Shown here one piece after another: positions 61,354 to 64,000 of a stretch of DNA of 64,000 nt (within the stretch, counting starts at the first letter, position 1; every line of letters begins with the position of its first letter). The translations under genes and the position numbers were made by a program. The notes under the pieces were generated by a model. It ran no database searches. It was not told where the DNA came from and saw only the letters and a list, made by a program, of their open reading frames with translations. The DNA comes from Pseudomonadota bacterium. Lineage in GTDB: Bacteria; Pseudomonadota; Gammaproteobacteria; UBA9214. The stretch lies in NCBI GenBank assembly GCA_041395565.1, contig JAWLAI010000005.1, positions 248,001 to 312,000 on the forward strand. The letters run 5' to 3'.

Positions 61354-62004
61354 TCAGCTACGGCGCCTGGCTATACCGACAAGACCGGCGCAACCGGACA
61401 GAAACAGCGCCAGCGCCGGCGGCACCGGCACGGTGCTGGCCGGTACCAGACCGGGAGTCGGCAGCTCGAGTCCGAAAAAGTCGACACTGTTGTCATTGCT
61501 GTCAAGACGCACATCCACCCGCGCCAGGCTCCAGCCGGCAGCCACATCCGGCGCCGCAGCGCCCTCGCCGGCGAAGCTGGCCGCCGTGAAGTCACCGTAA
61601 CCTAGCGCGTCCACGATACCGTTGACATCGCGCAGCACAATCGAGTCCGGCCCGTTCTGGAACTCGACATCCAGCACGAGATCGACGTTGGCCACCAGGC
61701 TGGAGCCGTCACCGCTGTCATCTCCGATCACGAAAACGCCGTCGGCGGGGAATACGCCGCTCAGTTCGGCTGACTTGTAGACACCGCCATCCGTACCGTT
61801 CACGCCCTCGAGCGTCAACCCCGTGAGCGGGCTGCCCGGCACGCCGTACAGTTCGACGAAGACATTGCCGCGGTCGGTGCCGGCGGCGTCGTAGAGCACT
61901 TCCGAGATGACGGTTGCGGCCGGCGTACCCGCCGCCAGCGTGGACGTTGCTATCGCGATTGCAGCCTGCGCCAGGCGCGGCAGGCCGGTATTGTGCAGTT
62001 TCAT
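61354..62004 (-). CDS. VPLPA-CTERM-like secreted LTD protein
   Basis: The 216-residue protein has a signal peptide (about 1-29), a lamin-tail-like beta domain with VISEVLYDAAGTDRGNVFVELYG, and a C-terminal sorting-type tail: VPVPPALALFLSGCAGLVGIARRR. That tail (Pro motif, hydrophobic helix, Arg cluster) matches the PEP-CTERM superfamily (VPLPA type), processed by an exosortase that should be encoded elsewhere. The role is likely extracellular or surface-attached. It sits between rsmD and the M16 genes, and is AT-richer only slightly. Confidence 0.8.
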   Translation of the reverse strand: MKLHNTGLPRLAQAAIAIATSTLAAGTPAATVISEVLYDAAGTDRGNVFVELYGVPGSPLTGLTLEGVNGTDGGVYKSAELSGVFPADGVFVIGDDSGDGSSLVANVDLVLDVEFQNGPDSIVLRDVNGIVDALGYGDFTAASFAGEGAAAPDVAAGWSLARVDVRLDSNDNSVDFFGLELPTPGLVPASTVPVPPALALFLSGCAGLVGIARRRS

Positions 62005-62140
62005 GAGCCCCTCCAGTGTTTGTCAGATCGAGTGCGTTCCCGCACCGGTTGGCTGCAGGCATCCCTGCCCGGTCCCGTTTCGGATGTTCCGGGTTGCAGC
62101 CTAGTGGGCTCGATGTGGCAGTGGCAGCGGGCACACGCAG

Positions 62141-62172
62141 CACGGCCTGTCAGCAACAACTGACAGGCCGTG
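62141..62172 (-). terminator. 13-bp hairpin after M16 peptidase genes
   Basis: A perfect 13-bp stem (62141-62153 with 62160-62172) with a 6-base loop lies 22 bases after the M16 stop on the minus strand, and before the LTD gene start. It has no T tract but is the strongest stem of this kind in the window. Confidence 0.6.
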
Positions 62173-62194
62173 TCCGTGAACGGTTAAGGGGGGG

Positions 62195-63538
62195 TCAGCT
62201 TTCGCCGCCGACGATCACCGTGGCCATGGTATCCGGCTGCACGCGGCGCCTGAAGGCATCCATGATCTGTGCACGGGTTACGGCCTCGATCTTCGCGTTG
62301 AAGGTATCCAGGTAGTCGAGCGGCAGGTCGTAGAAGCCGATGACCACCAGATAGCTGAGGATCTTGGCATTGCTGTCGATCTGCAGCGGAAAACCGCCGG
62401 TGAGATTCTTCTTAGCGTCGACCAGTTCCGCATCGGTCGGGCCTTCTTCGACGAACTTCTGCAGGGTCTCGCGCATGACCTCCAGTGCCGCATCGGTTTG
62501 GTCGTTGCGTGTCTGCAGCGACAGCAGGAACGGCCCGTCCTGCTCCATGGGACTGAAATAGCTGCCGACGCTGTAGGACAGGCCGCGCTTCTCGCGCACC
62601 TCCTCGCTCAGCCGCGATACCAGGCCGCTGCCACCCAGGATGTGATTGCCGAGATAGAGCGGAAAATAGTCCGGATCGCCACGGTGCATGCCCGGCGCCC
62701 CCACCCGCACGGTGGTCTGGACGGATGGATGATAGATGCGCTCGCTGCTGGCCTTTTCCAGGCGCGGCACCGCGGGCAGCTGCGCGGCACGTTCCCCGGC
62801 AAGCAGGCGTGCGGCGAGCTGCCCGGCCAGCTGCTCTGCCGCCGCACGGTCGATGTCACCCACAATGGCCAGCACGGCATTGCGGGCGACGTAGTAGCGC
62901 GCGTGGAACGCCCGGATATCCGCCAGCGTCAGCGCCTTGATGCTTGCCTCGGTGCCGCTCTCGCGCAGGGCGTACGGATGATCGTGATAGATCGCCTCGA
63001 AATGCGCATATTCGGCAACGGTAGCGGGCGATTGTTCGTCCGCACGCAGCGAGACCAGCGTCCGCTCGCGCTCGCGCTCGAAATCGCGCTTGTTGAAATC
63101 CGGCTTGCCGAGGATGTCGCCGAGGAGCGCCAGCGCCGGCTGCAGGTACTCCGGATCACTCAGGCTGCGCAGGCTCACCCAGGCCATGTCGCGCGCCGAA
63201 CCCGTCTCGAGCTCTGCCCCCAGCGCATCGATCCGGCTCGCCAGCTCATCGGCGCTGAGTCCGGCCGCGCCGGTATCCAGCAGGGTGCTGGTCATATGCG
63301 CGACGCCGGAATGCGCACCGTCGCGCGCACTGCCCGCGGCGAAAGTGATGTTCAGGTCGATCATCGGCAGTTCCGGCGCATACACGTAATAGACGCGCAG
63401 GCCGTTGTCCGTCACCCAGTGCTGGATCGGCGGAATGGCCTGTGCCGGCAGCGCCGGCAGGAGCAGCGCCAGCCACAGCAGACGGCCCAGGAGGCAGCGC
63501 GACAGGCCGCCCGTGCGGTATGCGTGTTCAGTGAACAT
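62195..63538 (-). CDS. M16 peptidase family protein, metal site lost
   Basis: The start at 63538 (MFTEHAYRTGG) gives 447 residues with a signal peptide (about 15-35). It has the paired M16 halves (N-terminal DNGLRVYYVYAPELPMIDL; C-terminal GGFPLQIDSNAKILSYLV with the RY-type substrate region). The catalytic HxxEH is replaced by H-S-G-V-A-H, so it should be the non-catalytic partner. The upstream gene overlaps by 11 bases and would be the catalytic subunit. Such pairs (PA0371/PA0372-like) work in the periplasm. Confidence 0.9.
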   Translation of the reverse strand: MFTEHAYRTGGLSRCLLGRLLWLALLLPALPAQAIPPIQHWVTDNGLRVYYVYAPELPMIDLNITFAAGSARDGAHSGVAHMTSTLLDTGAAGLSADELASRIDALGAELETGSARDMAWVSLRSLSDPEYLQPALALLGDILGKPDFNKRDFERERERTLVSLRADEQSPATVAEYAHFEAIYHDHPYALRESGTEASIKALTLADIRAFHARYYVARNAVLAIVGDIDRAAAEQLAGQLAARLLAGERAAQLPAVPRLEKASSERIYHPSVQTTVRVGAPGMHRGDPDYFPLYLGNHILGGSGLVSRLSEEVREKRGLSYSVGSYFSPMEQDGPFLLSLQTRNDQTDAALEVMRETLQKFVEEGPTDAELVDAKKNLTGGFPLQIDSNAKILSYLVVIGFYDLPLDYLDTFNAKIEAVTRAQIMDAFRRRVQPDTMATVIVGGES

Positions 63539-64000
63539 GGCTATCCTCCGGCAGGGCCGCAGCCCGTTTGTGTTCGGCATCCATGGGCAACGGGACCAGT
63601 TCAGCCACGGTCAGGTTCCGGTCCACCAGGTATTTGGTGGCCACCGCCCGTACCTGTTCGGCGGTGACCGCCTTGATACGTGCGACGTAGTCGTCCGCCA
63701 CGCGCCAGTCGAGGCCGACCGCTTCGAGCTGGCCGATCTTCATGGCCTGATAGAAGGCGGAATCCTGCTCGTAGACCGCGCTGGCGACGACCCTGGCCTT
63801 GACGCGCGCCAGCTCTGCATCGGACACCGGCTGCTCCTGCAGGCGCTTGACCTGGTCGAGCAGGGCCTGCATCACCTCGGCGACGCTGTGCTTGCCGCCC
63901 GGCGTGCCATCGAGCAGGAACAGGTCTTGCTGGCGGCTGTACAGGTCGTAACCGGCGCCGGCGCTGGCGGCGACCTGGCTGCCGCGCACCAGCTCCGTGG
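63528..64000 (-). CDS. M16 peptidase family protein, cut by window edge
   Basis: Only the C-terminal part is visible; the frame is open through the right edge. Features: AGAGYDLYSRQQDLFLLDG, a PGGKHSVAEVMQALLDQVKRL helix and the final VATKYLVDRNLTVAELVP typical of the M16 C-terminal half. The zinc-binding HxxEH expected in the N-terminal half lies outside the window. It overlaps the next gene by 11 bases, so the two are coupled and probably form a heterodimer. Confidence 0.88.
   Translation of the reverse strand, partial: TELVRGSQVAASAGAGYDLYSRQQDLFLLDGTPGGKHSVAEVMQALLDQVKRLQEQPVSDAELARVKARVVASAVYEQDSAFYQAMKIGQLEAVGLDWRVADDYVARIKAVTAEQVRAVATKYLVDRNLTVAELVPLPMDAEHKRAAALPEDSHVH

Overview
The window reads as a chromosomal segment of a GC-rich (about 63% by eye) gammaproteobacterium, most likely a sulfur-oxidising, carbon-fixing lineage. 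Three things point there: a HdrB-type CCG subunit at the left edge (sulfur-oxidation Hdr or Apr/Qmo-Hdr type), a Gly/Tyr/Trp-rich secreted protein resembling sulfur globule proteins (32755-33072), and a tkt-gap-pgk-pyk-fba operon in the arrangement typical of Calvin-cycle autotrophs. Much of the right half keeps the gene order I recall from Pseudomonas (rsmE, pil/chp chemotaxis, gshB, tonB, yqgE, ruvX, pyrR, pyrB, pyrC', rsmD, M16 peptidases), with local insertions.

Layout. 1-5.7 kb: hdrB 3' end, small envelope and secreted proteins (DUF4124-glutaredoxin, DUF350, lytic transglycosylase, DUF3108), an HDOD protein and DAHP synthase. 5.7-9.1 kb: an AT-richer, gene-poor island with a serine hydrolase and a MalM-like lipoprotein. 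9.1-17.2 kb: sdaA, mtgA, qmcA-nfeD, a double-cNMP/rhodanese fusion, a lipoprotein, djlA, srkA and a DUF1304 gene. 17.2-21 kb: a large PAS-GGDEF-EAL protein and a membrane-anchored protein of unknown function preceded by a perfect 18-bp palindrome. 21-28.1 kb: the glycolytic/Calvin operon on the minus strand, preceded by an FNR-type box and a structured, terminated leader or small RNA. 28.4-32.7 kb: a redoxin, then metK-ahcY-metF (the SAM cycle).

32.7-36.4 kb: the sulfur-globule-like protein, a secreted protein of four exact 52-residue repeats, bioA and rsmE. 36.4-46.9 kb: a type IV pilus chemosensory cluster (pilG, pilH, pilI, pilJ, a 2127-residue ChpA hybrid kinase, CheW) without pilK or chpB. 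47.2-53 kb: gshB, apbE, an RssA-like patatin, a periplasmic rhodanese, two small secreted proteins and tonB. 53-56.9 kb: yqgE-ruvX-pyrR-pyrB-pyrC' with overlapping genes; the dihydroorotase lacks its metal ligands. 57-60.1 kb: a MacAB-like efflux operon. 60.1-64 kb: a 69-residue protein, rsmD, a VPLPA-CTERM-like secreted protein and a pair of M16 peptidases, the upstream one cut by the window edge.

No tRNA, rRNA, CRISPR array, prophage or complete insertion sequence was recognised. I did not find a clear new defence or metabolic system. The best candidates for something undescribed are the structured RNA upstream of tkt, the palindrome-controlled membrane protein, the four-repeat secreted protein, and a recurring pattern of long U-tract-free hairpins just after stop codons. 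All calls come from reading the sequence; no database search was run.
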